Part shown: piece after piece, positions 26,692 through 35,468 of the stretch | Layout of the letters: every line of letters begins with the position of its first letter | Numbering within the stretch: the stretch's first letter is position 1 | DNA from: Pseudofrankia coriaricola | GTDB taxonomy: Bacteria > Actinomycetota > Actinomycetes > Frankiales > Frankiaceae | Length of the DNA: 54,781 bases | Assembly: GCF_001854805.1 (NCBI RefSeq) | Contig: NZ_MBLO01000035.1 | Span: 1-54,781, forward strand | Direction of reading: 5' to 3' | Translations under genes and position numbers: made by a program | The notes under the pieces: model-generated | Told to the model about the DNA's origin: nothing | Seen by the model: only the letters and a program-made list of their open reading frames with translations | The model's database searches: none

Positions 26692-27252
26692 TCACGACGG
26701 GGCGATGGCGCGAAAGCGGAAAGTTCTCCAACGCGTGTCTATCCGCGGTTCCGTGAAACCAGCGGTCACCAGGCGAGGAGCTAAGGTGCGTGGGTTGACC
26801 AGATGCATGGTGTCACCGATGTGCGCTACCGCGAACAGCGGGCCCCACCGGCTATCGGAGCCGGCGAAAATACCTCCCGGCCGAAGCACACGCCCAGCCT
26901 CGGCGAAGAGCCGGTTCTGCAAGGGCGTGGTCGCCACATGATGAAGCATGGTGAAGCAGACCACCACGTCGAACGACTCGTCGGGGTACGGGAGGTCGGT
27001 GGCGTCCGCGTGTAGGACCTCCACGTTGGGGAGGCGCGCCGCCAATGCGCTCGCATCCGCCGTGTCGTACTCGACTGCGGTGAGTGACCCGGCACGTGGC
27101 AACAGCCAGTTCGTCGTCTGTCCTGGTCCGCTGCCCAGTTCGAGCACGCGTTGGCCCGTGAGCCGCACATCGGCAGTGGCCCATGGCAACAGGTCGGTGA
27201 GGTGGCACGCCCACCGCCTGGAACGGCAGTAGATGCGATGGATGGGATTCAC
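26692..27252 (-). CDS. Class I SAM-dependent methyltransferase
   Basis: GTG 27252 with GGGGG nine bases upstream; 186 residues. Motif I VLELGSGPGQTTNWLLP near 35, then LTAVEYDTADASALAARLP, VLHADATDLPYPDESFDVVVCFTMLHHV, and VLRPGGIFAGSDS. Methyltransf_11/25 type with substrate unknown. The operator dyad at 27320-27334 lies 68 bp upstream, tying it to the BlaI-like regulon. The GC-rich coding bias is normal for the window. Confidence 0.88.
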   Translation of the reverse strand: MNPIHRIYCRSRRWACHLTDLLPWATADVRLTGQRVLELGSGPGQTTNWLLPRAGSLTAVEYDTADASALAARLPNVEVLHADATDLPYPDESFDVVVCFTMLHHVATTPLQNRLFAEAGRVLRPGGIFAGSDSRWGPLFAVAHIGDTMHLVNPRTLAPRLVTAGFTEPRIDTRWRTFRFRAIAPS

Positions 27253-27319
27253 AAGAAGCCCCCTATCCGGTGGATCTCGTCGCAGCGTCCAGGTTCGACC
27301 AGCCGTCGAAGCCGCGTCG

Positions 27320-27334
27320 ACTACGTTGCATAGT
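27320..27334. promoter_or_regulatory. BlaI/CopY-type operator, site 7
   Basis: ACTAC-GTTGC-ATAGT, 68 bp upstream of the methyltransferase start codon at 27252. Confidence 0.7.
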
Positions 27335-27918
27335 AGGTCGTGGGTGGCGGAGCGCGAGCCGGTGTCATGGGGCACGCAGGTCGGTCGCGTTGTGGGTGAC
27401 GGCGTCCGGCCGAGGAGCGATGGGCGAGGTGGCGGATTCCGTTGGCCGAGGCGCGGCGCGGGGCCACCTTCACACCCGCAATCGGCTCGACAGCACACGA
27501 CCGTACGGGTACGACGAGGGGGTGAGCGCGGTACCGGTGTCCAAGGGCGGCTCACCGGCGCTTAAGTTCTCGTGCGTCGGGCGGTAGCCCGGTTCGGGTA
27601 GGACGGCGGCCGGCGGGTTATCGATCGCCGTCATCCCGCTCGGCTGGCACTTCTTACTCGTGATACCTCTGGTTTCGCTGTTCCGCCTTCTGGTGGAAGG
27701 AGGCGGCCTCTCGGACGCCACCGCCCCGCGTCGCGCTCTCGACACCCGCGGCCGGGAATATCGGGATCGACCTGTCCGATCAGTAGCCGCGGTGGCCGCA
27801 CCCCGACCCCATCCGCCCGCCCGGTGCTCGTCCCGTTGGGCCCGGTCTTAGCCGTCGCTGGCCGCCTGCTCGCGCTAAGGCGCGAGAAGACGGCCCGACG
27901 CGGAAGTCGCGGTACCCG
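27335..27918. other. Region without a convincing gene
   Basis: No family is recognisable. A hydrophobic plus-strand stretch near 27610-27710 ([25 protein letters not shown]) looks like a lone membrane helix of a decayed small membrane protein but has no good start. Confidence 0.35.
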
Positions 27919-28662
27919 CTACCGGGAGGACCGGGGCGATCGCTCGGGCCGGGGCGAGCCGGGGCGGGGTGCCGGGGCGGTGAAGGCGGCCAGCAGGGTC
28001 GTGACCAGGTAGGACGCCGCGTCGGCCGCCTCCAGGCGGCCGTTGTCGACGTCCTCGGCGGCCGCGTGCATGAGGCTCATCGCGACCGTCACCAGCCAGG
28101 ACGTGGGCAGGTCGTCGCGGAACACGCCGGCCTGGCGCCCGTGCTCGATCAGGGCAGCGACGGGGTCCAGGACCCGGTCGTGCACGTCCCTGATCCGTTC
28201 CGGCGGCAGCTCGCGCTGCGCCGCGTGCAGCACGCCGCGGAACTGCTCGACGATCCGCCAGGACGACGTCACCAGGCTGGCGAGCGCCTGGGCGGGGTCG
28301 TCGGCGAGGTCGACGCTGTCCAGCGTCGCGTGGGCCGACTCGATCGCCCGGACCAGGACGGCGTCGACCAGCTCGGCCCGGGTCTTGAAGTGGCCGTAGA
28401 GGGTGATCCGCCCGACGCCGGCCGCGGTGGCGATGTCCGCGACGCTGACGTCGGCGTCGCGCCGCAGGCACTGTGTGGCCGCGTCGAGGATCGCCTCGAC
28501 GTTGCGGCGCGCGTCGGCCCGCTGTGCGCGCGGCCTGGCCGAGCCGGTGCTCGCGGCCGCCGTGGAGTGGTCCGGCACCGACTCCACCCGCACTGACCGC
28601 TCCCGCACTGACCGCTCCCGCACCGAGCCTCCCGGTCGTCGCCCGTAAACCTGTACTGGCAT
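27919..28662 (-). CDS. TetR/AcrR family regulator of the adjacent efflux genes
   Basis: ATG 28662, 247 residues. HTH near residues 50-95: RRNVEAILDAATQCLRRDADVSVADIATAAGVGRITLYGHFKTRAELVDAVL. The helical C-terminal domain follows, with a Pro/Arg-rich tail. It is divergent from the MFS gene, 64 bp apart, with dyads between. The N-terminus contains the imperfect repeat SVRERSVRERSVR. It probably represses the MFS and MMPL genes, both of which carry the same 21-bp upstream element. Confidence 0.88.
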   Translation of the reverse strand: MPVQVYGRRPGGSVRERSVRERSVRVESVPDHSTAAASTGSARPRAQRADARRNVEAILDAATQCLRRDADVSVADIATAAGVGRITLYGHFKTRAELVDAVLVRAIESAHATLDSVDLADDPAQALASLVTSSWRIVEQFRGVLHAAQRELPPERIRDVHDRVLDPVAALIEHGRQAGVFRDDLPTSWLVTVAMSLMHAAAEDVDNGRLEAADAASYLVTTLLAAFTAPAPRPGSPRPERSPRSSR

Positions 28663-28715
28663 GTACGAGTTCCATGATAGCGTTCCCGGTACCCGTACAT
28701 TTCTGTTCAAGTTAG
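28661..28715. promoter_or_regulatory. Divergent TetR/MFS promoter region with dyad and shared element
   Basis: A dyad ATGTACG (28661-28667)/CGTACAT (28694-28700) spans the gap. GTACA-N5-GTTCAAGTTAG at 28695-28715 is repeated exactly, apart from the N5, at 29851-29871 before the MMPL gene. It is likely the operator or promoter read by the TetR protein. Confidence 0.6.
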
Positions 28716-28726
28716 CGGAGGTTGGG

Positions 28727-29736
28727 ATGACGGCCGTGGACTCGCCCGCGGCGACACCCGGTGTCGTCGCGCCGCGGCGCTGGCTGGTGCTGGGGCTGCT
28801 CGCGACGGCCCAGCTGATGCTGGTGCTGGATGTGACGGTGGTGAACGTCGCGCTGCCAGACATCGGCGCCGGCCTGCGGCTCTCCCGCGGCGCCGTCGCC
28901 TGGGTGATGACGGTCTACACGCTGTTCTTCGGCGGCCTGATGCTCGCCGGCGGCCGCCTCGCCGACCGGTTCGGCGCGCGCCGGCTCGCCCTGGTGGGGC
29001 TCGTGTTGTTCACCGCGTCGTCGGCACTGACGGGGACAGCTCAGTCGGCCGCGGCGCTGCTCGTGGGCCGGGCGCTGCAGGGCGCGGCGGCCGCGGTGCT
29101 GTCGCCGGCGGCGCTGGCGACCGCGCTGGCCGTCTTCCGCGGCCCGGCGCGCCAGCGGGCGCTGGCGGTCTGGTCGGGGCTGGCGGGCATCGGGTCCGCG
29201 CTCGGAGTCGTGCGCTGCAGCACGGGCACGGCTACGGGGCGCTACGGACGGGCCTCTGTTTCCTGCCCGCGGCAGTCGCCACCGTGGCCGGCGCCCACAC
29301 GGCGGGGCAGCTCCTCACCCGGCTCGACGCACGGATCGTCGCGGTCGTGAGCTTCGCGCTCGCGGCGGTCGGCTACGGGCTGCCCGCGCTGTTCGGCGGC
29401 GCCGGTTTCCTCGTGGCCGGGCTCACCGTCGCGGCGCTCGGCATCGGCGCGATCTTCGTGACCGCGTTCACCGCCTCGCTCGGCGACGCGGAACCGGCCG
29501 AGGCGGGCCTGCGCTCCGCGATCGTCAACACCTTCCACGAGCTCGGCGGGGCCGCCGGGGTCGCGGTGCTCTCGAGCGTCGCCGGCACCGCCCTCGTCGT
29601 GGCGCGCCCGGCGGCGGACGCCTTCTCCGGTGCGTTCACGGTCGGCGCGGCCGCGGCACTCGCCAGCGGGCTCGCCGCGGCTCTGGTCGTGCCGCGGGCC
29701 CGGCGACTCCCGACGGACGCCCGGCCCATGCACTGA
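28727..29736 (+). pseudogene. DHA2-type MFS exporter with internal deletion and frame change
   Basis: ATG 28727 after GCGGAGG. Residues 1-160 are a normal N-terminal half (LDVTVVNVALPDIG, GGRLADRFGARR, GRALQGAAAAVLSPAAL, GIGSALGV). Near 29210 the sequence jumps to HGYGALRTGLCFLPAAVATVAG and the last four or so helices in another frame, ending at 29736. About 130-170 residues of the middle are missing. The gene is therefore dead although promoter and operator remain. It would have exported drugs or lipids together with the MMPL protein. Confidence 0.75.
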
Positions 29737-29850
29737 CTCGCGCGGGGCAACCCGCCGCCGCCACGGGCGTCTCGCTCTGCCCCGAAGCCGTCGCCGCCCG
29801 CGGCTTAGCCCGCCGTCCGGATTCAGGCGCATCCGTCTGAGTCCTATCTT

Positions 29851-29871
29851 GTACAGAAAGGTTCAAGTTAG
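29851..29871 (+). promoter_or_regulatory. Second copy of the GTACA-N5-GTTCAAGTTAG element
   Basis: It is 51 bp upstream of the MMPL start codon and identical in its fixed positions to the element before the MFS gene, so both efflux genes look co-regulated. Confidence 0.6.
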
Positions 29872-29921
29872 TGACAACGCTCGGACGCTCCACGTCACCC
29901 ACGAACCAAGGAGAAGCACGC

Positions 29922-32228
29922 GTGTCCTCGTCCGTCGAGGAAGATCCGCTCGGGCGGCCAGGGCCCGCCCGCCGCGGGCTGTTCGGACGCGTCGCCCGGT
30001 GGTCGACGTCGCATCGCCGCATGATCGTGGCCGGGTGGCTCGTACTCCTCGTGGCGGGCTTCGGGATCTCGGCCGCCGCCGGCACGCGGTTCGACAACGC
30101 GCTCTCGCTGCCGGGCAGCGACTCACAGCGCGCGACGGATATGCTTGCCAGGAACCTGCCGGCCGAGGCCGGGGACGTCGACCAGATCGTCCTCACCGCG
30201 GACGAGGGCGCCGTCACCGACGCCGCCGTGCACGCCGCCGTCGCGCCGATGTTGGAACGGGTCGCGGGGCTGCCCCACGTAGCGTCGGTGATCTCGCCTT
30301 ACGAGGGCGCGGACGGCTCGCTCGCGATCTCGAAGGACCGGCGAACGGCCTATGCCACGGTGGTGTTCGACGACGCCGCCGAGGCGATCCCGCACGAGGC
30401 GATCCAACGGGTCGTCGACCGCGCGCGGGAGATCCGGTCGCCCCAGCTCGACGTCGAGGTGGGCGGCGCCGCGATCGAGCAGCTCAACCGTCCGTCGGTC
30501 GGCCCCGCCACCGCGATCGGCGTGCTGGCCGCGATGGTCATCTTGTTCCTGACGTTCGGCTCGCTGGCGGCGACGAGTCTGCCGATCGCCACGGCGCTGG
30601 TCGGGCTCGGGGTCAGTTCCGGGCTCATCGCGGCGGCCTCCCGCGTCCTGACGGTGCCAGACTTCGCCGAGCAGATCGCGATGATGATCGGGCTCGGCGT
30701 CGGTGTCGACTACGCCCTGCTCGTGGTAACGCGCTTCCGGGAGACGTACCGGCGCAACGGCGGCGACAACCAGGACGCGATCGAGGTCGCCATGGACACC
30801 GCCGGCCGGTCCGTCGTCTTCGCCGGCCTGACGGTCGTCATCGCGCTGAGCGGTCTGTACGCCGTCGGCATCAACCTGCTGTCCGGGGTCGCGGTCGCGG
30901 CATCGCTGAGCGTCCTGTTCGTCCTGGCCGGCGCGGTCTCCCTCCTGCCCGCGCTGCTCTCGTACGTCGGGCCGCGCGTCGCGCGCCGCAAGCGCCGAGC
31001 CGTGTTCCCGCGGCGCAGGAGCGGCGCCGTGCCACTGGGGCGCAAGGGCGGCGCCGTGCCACTGGGGCGCAAGGGCGGCGCCGTGCCCGCGGAAGGCGGC
31101 GAGACCCTCGCCGGTCGATGGGTGCGCGGCATCCAGCGGCGCCCGGCCGTGGCCGCGCTGGCGGCGGCCGCCGCGCTGGTGGCGCTGGCCGGCCCCGCGC
31201 TCGACCTTCGGCTCGCCTTCAGCGGCGCGAGCACCGACGCCTCGTCGAGCACGACCCGCAAGGCGTACGACCAGCTCAGTGCGGCGTTCGGCGCCGGTTC
31301 CAACGGGCCCCTGGTCGTCGCCGTGACCCTGCCCGGAGCGGATGTCAGCACCGTCACCGACAGGCTGGGCGCGCGCCTGGCGGATGTGCCGGGTGTCGCC
31401 GCCGTCGGGCCGGCCCGGATCAACCCGGCGCGCGACACCGCCGTCATCACCGTCACGCCGGCGTCAGCGCCCTCGAGCGAGCAGACCAAGGACCTGGTGG
31501 GCGAACTGCGCGGCGACGTCATCCCGGCCGCTCTCGGGGCCACCCCAGCCCAGGCCCACGTAGGCGGCTACACGGCGGCCTCCGTGGACTTTACCCAGCG
31601 GCTGTCCAGCAAGATGCCGCTCTTCGTCGGCCTGGTCATCGGCGTGGCGGCGCTTCTGCTCCTGCTCGTCTTCCGCTCCCTGCTGATCCCGCTGCAGGGC
31701 GCGGTCATGAACCTGCTCTCCATCGGCGCCTGTCTCGGCATCCTTCAGGCGATCTTCGAGCGAGGGTGGTTCGCCGGCCCCCTGAACGTCCAGCAGTCGG
31801 TCGTCGAGCCGTTCATGCCGATCATCCTGTTCGCCATCGTCTTCGGGCTCTCGATGGACTACGAGGTGTTCCTCGTCGCCCGGATCCAGGAGGAGTGGTC
31901 GCGCGACGGCGACACCGCGGCCGCGATCCGCCGCGGCCTCGCCAGCACCGGCCGGGTGATCACGGCCGCCGCGGCGATCATGGTGACGGTCTTCGCCTCG
32001 TTCGCGCTCAGCGGGGGCCATGTCCTGCAGCTCTTCGGCATCGGCCTGGCCAGCGCGATCTTCCTCGACGCCGTGGTCATCCGGATGGTGCTGCTACCCG
32101 CGACGCTGACCCTCCTGGGCCGCGCGACCTGGTGGCTGCCGGGCTGGCTCACCCGTGGCCTGCCTCGCCTCGCGGTCGAGGCCCCGGACACGGCGGAGCG
32201 GACGACGGAGGTTCCGGTCGCCAGCTGA
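29922..32228 (+). CDS. MMPL/RND-family transporter
   Basis: GTG 29922 with AAGGAG eight bases upstream; 768 residues. Two MMPL halves: helix near 30-50, outer domain to about 185, five helices to about 350 with GLGVGVDYALLVVTRFRE (the proton-relay Asp), a second outer domain to about 540, then five helices with FGLSMDYEVFLVARIQEEW. The family exports lipids or drugs using the proton gradient. The cytoplasmic linker has a 9-residue repeat. It is the only intact efflux gene of this TetR cluster. Confidence 0.92.
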   Translation: MSSSVEEDPLGRPGPARRGLFGRVARWSTSHRRMIVAGWLVLLVAGFGISAAAGTRFDNALSLPGSDSQRATDMLARNLPAEAGDVDQIVLTADEGAVTDAAVHAAVAPMLERVAGLPHVASVISPYEGADGSLAISKDRRTAYATVVFDDAAEAIPHEAIQRVVDRAREIRSPQLDVEVGGAAIEQLNRPSVGPATAIGVLAAMVILFLTFGSLAATSLPIATALVGLGVSSGLIAAASRVLTVPDFAEQIAMMIGLGVGVDYALLVVTRFRETYRRNGGDNQDAIEVAMDTAGRSVVFAGLTVVIALSGLYAVGINLLSGVAVAASLSVLFVLAGAVSLLPALLSYVGPRVARRKRRAVFPRRRSGAVPLGRKGGAVPLGRKGGAVPAEGGETLAGRWVRGIQRRPAVAALAAAAALVALAGPALDLRLAFSGASTDASSSTTRKAYDQLSAAFGAGSNGPLVVAVTLPGADVSTVTDRLGARLADVPGVAAVGPARINPARDTAVITVTPASAPSSEQTKDLVGELRGDVIPAALGATPAQAHVGGYTAASVDFTQRLSSKMPLFVGLVIGVAALLLLLVFRSLLIPLQGAVMNLLSIGACLGILQAIFERGWFAGPLNVQQSVVEPFMPIILFAIVFGLSMDYEVFLVARIQEEWSRDGDTAAAIRRGLASTGRVITAAAAIMVTVFASFALSGGHVLQLFGIGLASAIFLDAVVIRMVLLPATLTLLGRATWWLPGWLTRGLPRLAVEAPDTAERTTEVPVAS
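31021..31092 (+). repeat. In-frame 27-bp tandem repeat in the MMPL gene
   Basis: Two full and one partial copies encode GAVPLGRKG in the cytoplasmic linker between the two MMPL halves. The copies are identical, so the expansion is recent. Confidence 0.85.
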
Positions 32229-32513
32229 CCGGCGGGGCCGCCGGGCACATGCCGGTCTCGTCGGGTTCGGCACCGGGCCGACCGGGTGAGCGCGGCCGTG
32301 AGCACGATGGCCGCGGCGAGGGCGTACGAGCTGATGCGTAGCGTCCAGGCGTCGCCGGGCAGGTCGGTGAACAGGGAGATGTACAGGGGGTAGGCGGCCG
32401 CGGCCACGGCGAGCCATTCCAGCCGGCCGGCGAGGACGGCGACGAGGGCATGGCCGCCTTCGCCCGCGACCCGCTGCGCGGGTGACGGCAGGCGCTTTCT
32501 GGAGGGCGCGGCG
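32229..32513. other. Short region with a hydrophobic minus-strand frame
   Basis: The minus strand between 32460 and 32270 reads ALVAVLAGRLEWLAVAAAAYPLYISLFTDLPGDAW and a second helix, resembling a fragment of a small membrane protein. It has no own stop before running under the MMPL gene and no convincing start, so it is probably a remnant. Confidence 0.3.
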
Positions 32514-33080
32514 TCAGCGCGGGTCGGTGGGTTCCTTCCAGCCGTCGGGCGGTCCGAGCTCGGAGGCCTCGGGGCCGAACGCGGCGCGGTAGCGGGCGGC
32601 GATGGGGGCCCAGCGCTGGCCCGGTGCCCAGGGCTCGCCGCCGGCGAGGTGGGTGGCGAGCAGGTCGAGGCACTCGTGCCAGCCGGCGCCGTCCCGGGCG
32701 GCCTTGCCCAGCGGGGTGAACTCGGCGACGAGTGTCAGTGCGCACCAGCCGGTGCCCCCGTCGTCGTCGGCGGCGGTGGCGAGCTCGAAGCGCAGGATGT
32801 CGTCCGGCCCCCAGCGCAGCTCCAGTACCGCCGGCGGCTCGAACCGCAGCATCTCACCGGTCATCGCGGGAAGGTCCTGGTCGGGGAACGGGAACGTCAG
32901 CGCGGCGCCGGCGGCCCGGTCGCCGACGATGCCGGTGGGGAACCATGCTCGCAGGTCCCGCGGGTCGGTCAGGGCGCGCCATACCCGCTCGCGGGGATGG
33001 CGCAGCAGTCGCTCGTAGCGGAGCCGGGCGCGGTCCCCGACGCGTTCGAGCGTTCCCAGCCGTTCGGTGGTCGCCGCCAT
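32514..33080 (-). CDS. SRPBCC/AHSA1-family protein
   Basis: 188 residues, ATG. AHSA1-like START fold: RYERLLRHPRERVWRALTDPRDLRAWFP at the N-terminus, PFPDQDLPAMTGEMLRFEPPAVLELRWG in the middle, and a C-terminal helix (AGWHECLDLLATHLAGG). It lies 18 bp after an ArsR-like gene on the same strand, the widespread ArsR-SRPBCC pair. Ligand unknown. Confidence 0.87.
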   Translation of the reverse strand: MAATTERLGTLERVGDRARLRYERLLRHPRERVWRALTDPRDLRAWFPTGIVGDRAAGAALTFPFPDQDLPAMTGEMLRFEPPAVLELRWGPDDILRFELATAADDDGGTGWCALTLVAEFTPLGKAARDGAGWHECLDLLATHLAGGEPWAPGQRWAPIAARYRAAFGPEASELGPPDGWKEPTDPR

Positions 33081-33098
33081 GCGGTCCTCCTGGTGTTC

Positions 33099-33473
33099 TC
33101 AGTGGCCGTCGGCCGTGGTGTCTCGGTGCTCCGTGGTGCCCCGGTGCTGGTCGCCCTGGTTCTCGGCCCGCGCCGTCTCGTCCAGGTGGCGTTCGAGGGC
33201 GTCGAGGCTGTCGGCCCACAGGGCGCGGTAGGGGGCGAGCCAGTCGTCGAGGGCGCGCAGGGGCGCCGGCTCGATCCGGTAGACCCGGCGCTGCGCGTCG
33301 ATCCGGCTGGATACGAGGCCGGCGTCGCGCAGGACCCGCAGCTGTTTCGACGTCGCGGGCTGGCTCATGCCCAGCGTGGCGACAAGGTCCCCGACCGACT
33401 GCTCGCCGGTCCGCAGCGCGTCGAGGATGCGCCGCCGGCTGGGCTCCGCGATGATCGCGAACACTGTCTCCAC
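33099..33473 (-). CDS. ArsR-family winged-helix regulator paired with SRPBCC
   Basis: 124 residues from GTG 33473. HTH: IIAEPSRRRILDALRTGEQSVGDLVATLGMSQPATSKQLRVLRDAGLV. No metal-binding cysteines, so it belongs to the non-metal branch. The start is 8 bp from an AT-rich dyad, so the mRNA is nearly leaderless. It likely controls itself and the SRPBCC gene. Confidence 0.88.
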   Translation of the reverse strand: METVFAIIAEPSRRRILDALRTGEQSVGDLVATLGMSQPATSKQLRVLRDAGLVSSRIDAQRRVYRIEPAPLRALDDWLAPYRALWADSLDALERHLDETARAENQGDQHRGTTEHRDTTADGH

Positions 33474-33480
33474 GCCTGGA

Positions 33481-33500
33481 ATATACTCTGATGGTTATAT
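33481..33500. promoter_or_regulatory. Imperfect AT-rich dyad upstream of the ArsR-SRPBCC pair
   Basis: ATATAC-N7-GTTATAT, the only AT-rich stretch in this GC-rich area, immediately before the start codon. Candidate operator. Confidence 0.4.
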
Positions 33501-33705
33501 GCCTGGCAAGATATGTAGGCGGGTCGTGAACGGGGTTGCCATCGATCATGTGACCGTGTGTAGGAACGACAGCGCCGGCGGACTCTCCTGGTCGGTCGGT
33601 CCGACGAGCAGGCCAGGCACGCCCGCGGGAACTTCAGCCAGACCCGGTCGGAGGCGGTGAACTGGTCAGCGCGGTACGGCCGGCTTGCCAGGCCGGCGGA
33701 TGTCC

Positions 33706-35013
33706 TCAGCCGGCGAGCGCGAAGTAGCGCAGCCACAGGTACCCGGCGGACAGGGTGATGGTGACGGCGGTGACGACGAGGCCGTATTTGGTGAACTGCC
33801 AGAACGAGATGGGCTGGCGGTTGCGTTCGGCGATGCCGAGGACGACGACGTTGGCGGAGGCGCCGATGGCGGTGGCGTTGCCGCCGAGGTCGGCGCCGAG
33901 GGCGAGGGCCCACCACAGGACGTGGTGTCCGTCGGCGCCGCCGCCCATGTCCTTCACCAGGTCGGCGGTGATCGGTGCCATGGTGGCGACGTAGGGAATG
34001 TTGTCGACGACGGCGGACAGGACCGCGGACCCGAACAGCAGCAGCATTGTCGCGCCGAGCTCGCGCCCGCCGGTGGCGTCGGCGAGCGACGTGGAGAGCT
34101 CGCCGATGACCCCGGTCTCGATCAGGGCGCCGACCATGATGAAGAGGCCGGCGAAGAAGGCAAGTGTGGGCCATTCGACCTCGTTCAGTACCTGCCGGGT
34201 ATCGACTTTGGAGATCGCGATGAGCAGTCCGGCGCCGAGGAGGGCGACCACGCTGGGGGCGAAGTGCAGCACTGGGTGCAGGACGAATCCCGCGACGACG
34301 AGGGCGAGCACCGCGAGGCCCTCGATGAGGAGCCTCGGGTTGCGGATGGCCTCGCGCTCCTCCAGTTCCATGATTTCGCCCGTGAGGTTCTCGTCGTACA
34401 CGAACTCGCCGCGGAACATGATCCGGCACAGGCCGACCAGGACGGCGGTGAGAACGGCGGCGATCGGGAGCGTGTGGACGAGGAAGTCGTTGAACGTCAG
34501 GCCGGCGCGGCTGGCGATGATGATGTTGGGAGGGTCGCCGACGAGGGTGGCGGTGCCGCCGATGTTGGAGGCCAGCACCTCGGCGATGAGAAACGGTGCC
34601 GCGCGCAGCGCGAGGCGTTCACACACCAGCAGGGTCACCGGGGCGACGAGGAGCACGGTGGTGACGTTGTCCAGCAGCGCCGAGGCGACCGCCGTGATCA
34701 CCACCAGCATGGCCATCACCCGGAACGGTCTGCCGCGGGCGCGTTTGACCGACCAGATGGCCAGGTACTCGAAGACGCCCGTCTGTCGCAGCACCCCGAC
34801 GATGATCATCATGCCCAGGAGCAGGAAGATGACGTTCCAGTCGATGCCCGTGTGCTCGTCGTAGAAGGCGGCCTTGTCGTCGGTCGCGGTGATCGCGAGC
34901 ATGCCGGCCGCGCCGCCCAGTGCGGCGGCCGTGCGGTGGACGCGCTCACTGATGATCAGTACATAGGTGATGACGAAGACGGCGATGGCCGCCCAGCTGT
35001 GCCAGTCGCTCAT
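33706..35013 (-). CDS. ArsB/NhaD/SLC13-type ion transporter
   Basis: ATG 35013 overlaps the CBS stop (ATGA); 435 residues with about 11 helices. Ion-transporter-superfamily signatures: LLGMMIIVGVLRQTGVFEYLAIW, ALLDNVTTVLLVAPVTLLV, GGTATLVGDPPNIIIAS, and the second half GGNATAIGASANVVVLGIAE with VVDNIPYVATMAPI. These inverted DN and GD/GA hairpins form the transport site. Arsenite, sodium or an organic anion are possible. Its operon partners (a Na+/H+ antiporter and a CBS protein) argue for cation/proton or anion homeostasis more than arsenic. Confidence 0.88.
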   Translation of the reverse strand: MSDWHSWAAIAVFVITYVLIISERVHRTAAALGGAAGMLAITATDDKAAFYDEHTGIDWNVIFLLLGMMIIVGVLRQTGVFEYLAIWSVKRARGRPFRVMAMLVVITAVASALLDNVTTVLLVAPVTLLVCERLALRAAPFLIAEVLASNIGGTATLVGDPPNIIIASRAGLTFNDFLVHTLPIAAVLTAVLVGLCRIMFRGEFVYDENLTGEIMELEEREAIRNPRLLIEGLAVLALVVAGFVLHPVLHFAPSVVALLGAGLLIAISKVDTRQVLNEVEWPTLAFFAGLFIMVGALIETGVIGELSTSLADATGGRELGATMLLLFGSAVLSAVVDNIPYVATMAPITADLVKDMGGGADGHHVLWWALALGADLGGNATAIGASANVVVLGIAERNRQPISFWQFTKYGLVVTAVTITLSAGYLWLRYFALAG

Positions 35014-35468
35014 CGAGCCTCGAGAAGGCGGTCCAGCAGATGCGCAGCGGTGATCACGCCGAGGGTGCGGGAGCCGGCCGCGTCCCGTTCGACGACCGCG
35101 ACGAGCGGGCTGGCTTCTCGGGCCATGAGGGCCGCGACCTCGAGCGCCGTGTCGTCCGGGGCCGCGATCGGGGGAGTGTGCCGGTCCTTCGGCAGGCAGT
35201 CGCGCACCGAGCGTCCGGACAGGGCCTGGCACAGCCGGTCGGCGTGCCGCTCGTCGACGACGGCGGCAAGCGTCGGGTCCTCGATGACATACAGGGGTAC
35301 GAGCATCTTGACCAGCCGGGAGGCGGGCAGCACCGCGTATGGCACGCCGTCGTCGTCCAGCACCAGCAGCCCGGGCAGCCGCTGCTCGGCCAACAGGCGA
35401 GCAGCGTCCAGGGCATCGCTGTCCAGCGTCACCGAGGTGTAGGGGACGGCCAGGTCACGTGCTCGCAT
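35010..35468 (-). CDS. CBS-domain protein between two ion transporters
   Basis: 152 residues, ATG. Two CBS motifs: residues 10-60 (TLDSDALDAARLLAEQRLPGLLVLDDDGVPYAVLPASRLV) and 100-150 (PPIAAPDDTALEVAALMAREASPLVAVVE, LGVITAAHLLDRLL). CBS pairs bind adenosyl nucleotides, including c-di-AMP in some transport regulators. It overlaps both neighbours by a few bases, so the three genes form one coupled operon. It probably gates one or both transporters, which is inference. Confidence 0.88.
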   Translation of the reverse strand: MRARDLAVPYTSVTLDSDALDAARLLAEQRLPGLLVLDDDGVPYAVLPASRLVKMLVPLYVIEDPTLAAVVDERHADRLCQALSGRSVRDCLPKDRHTPPIAAPDDTALEVAALMAREASPLVAVVERDAAGSRTLGVITAAHLLDRLLEAR

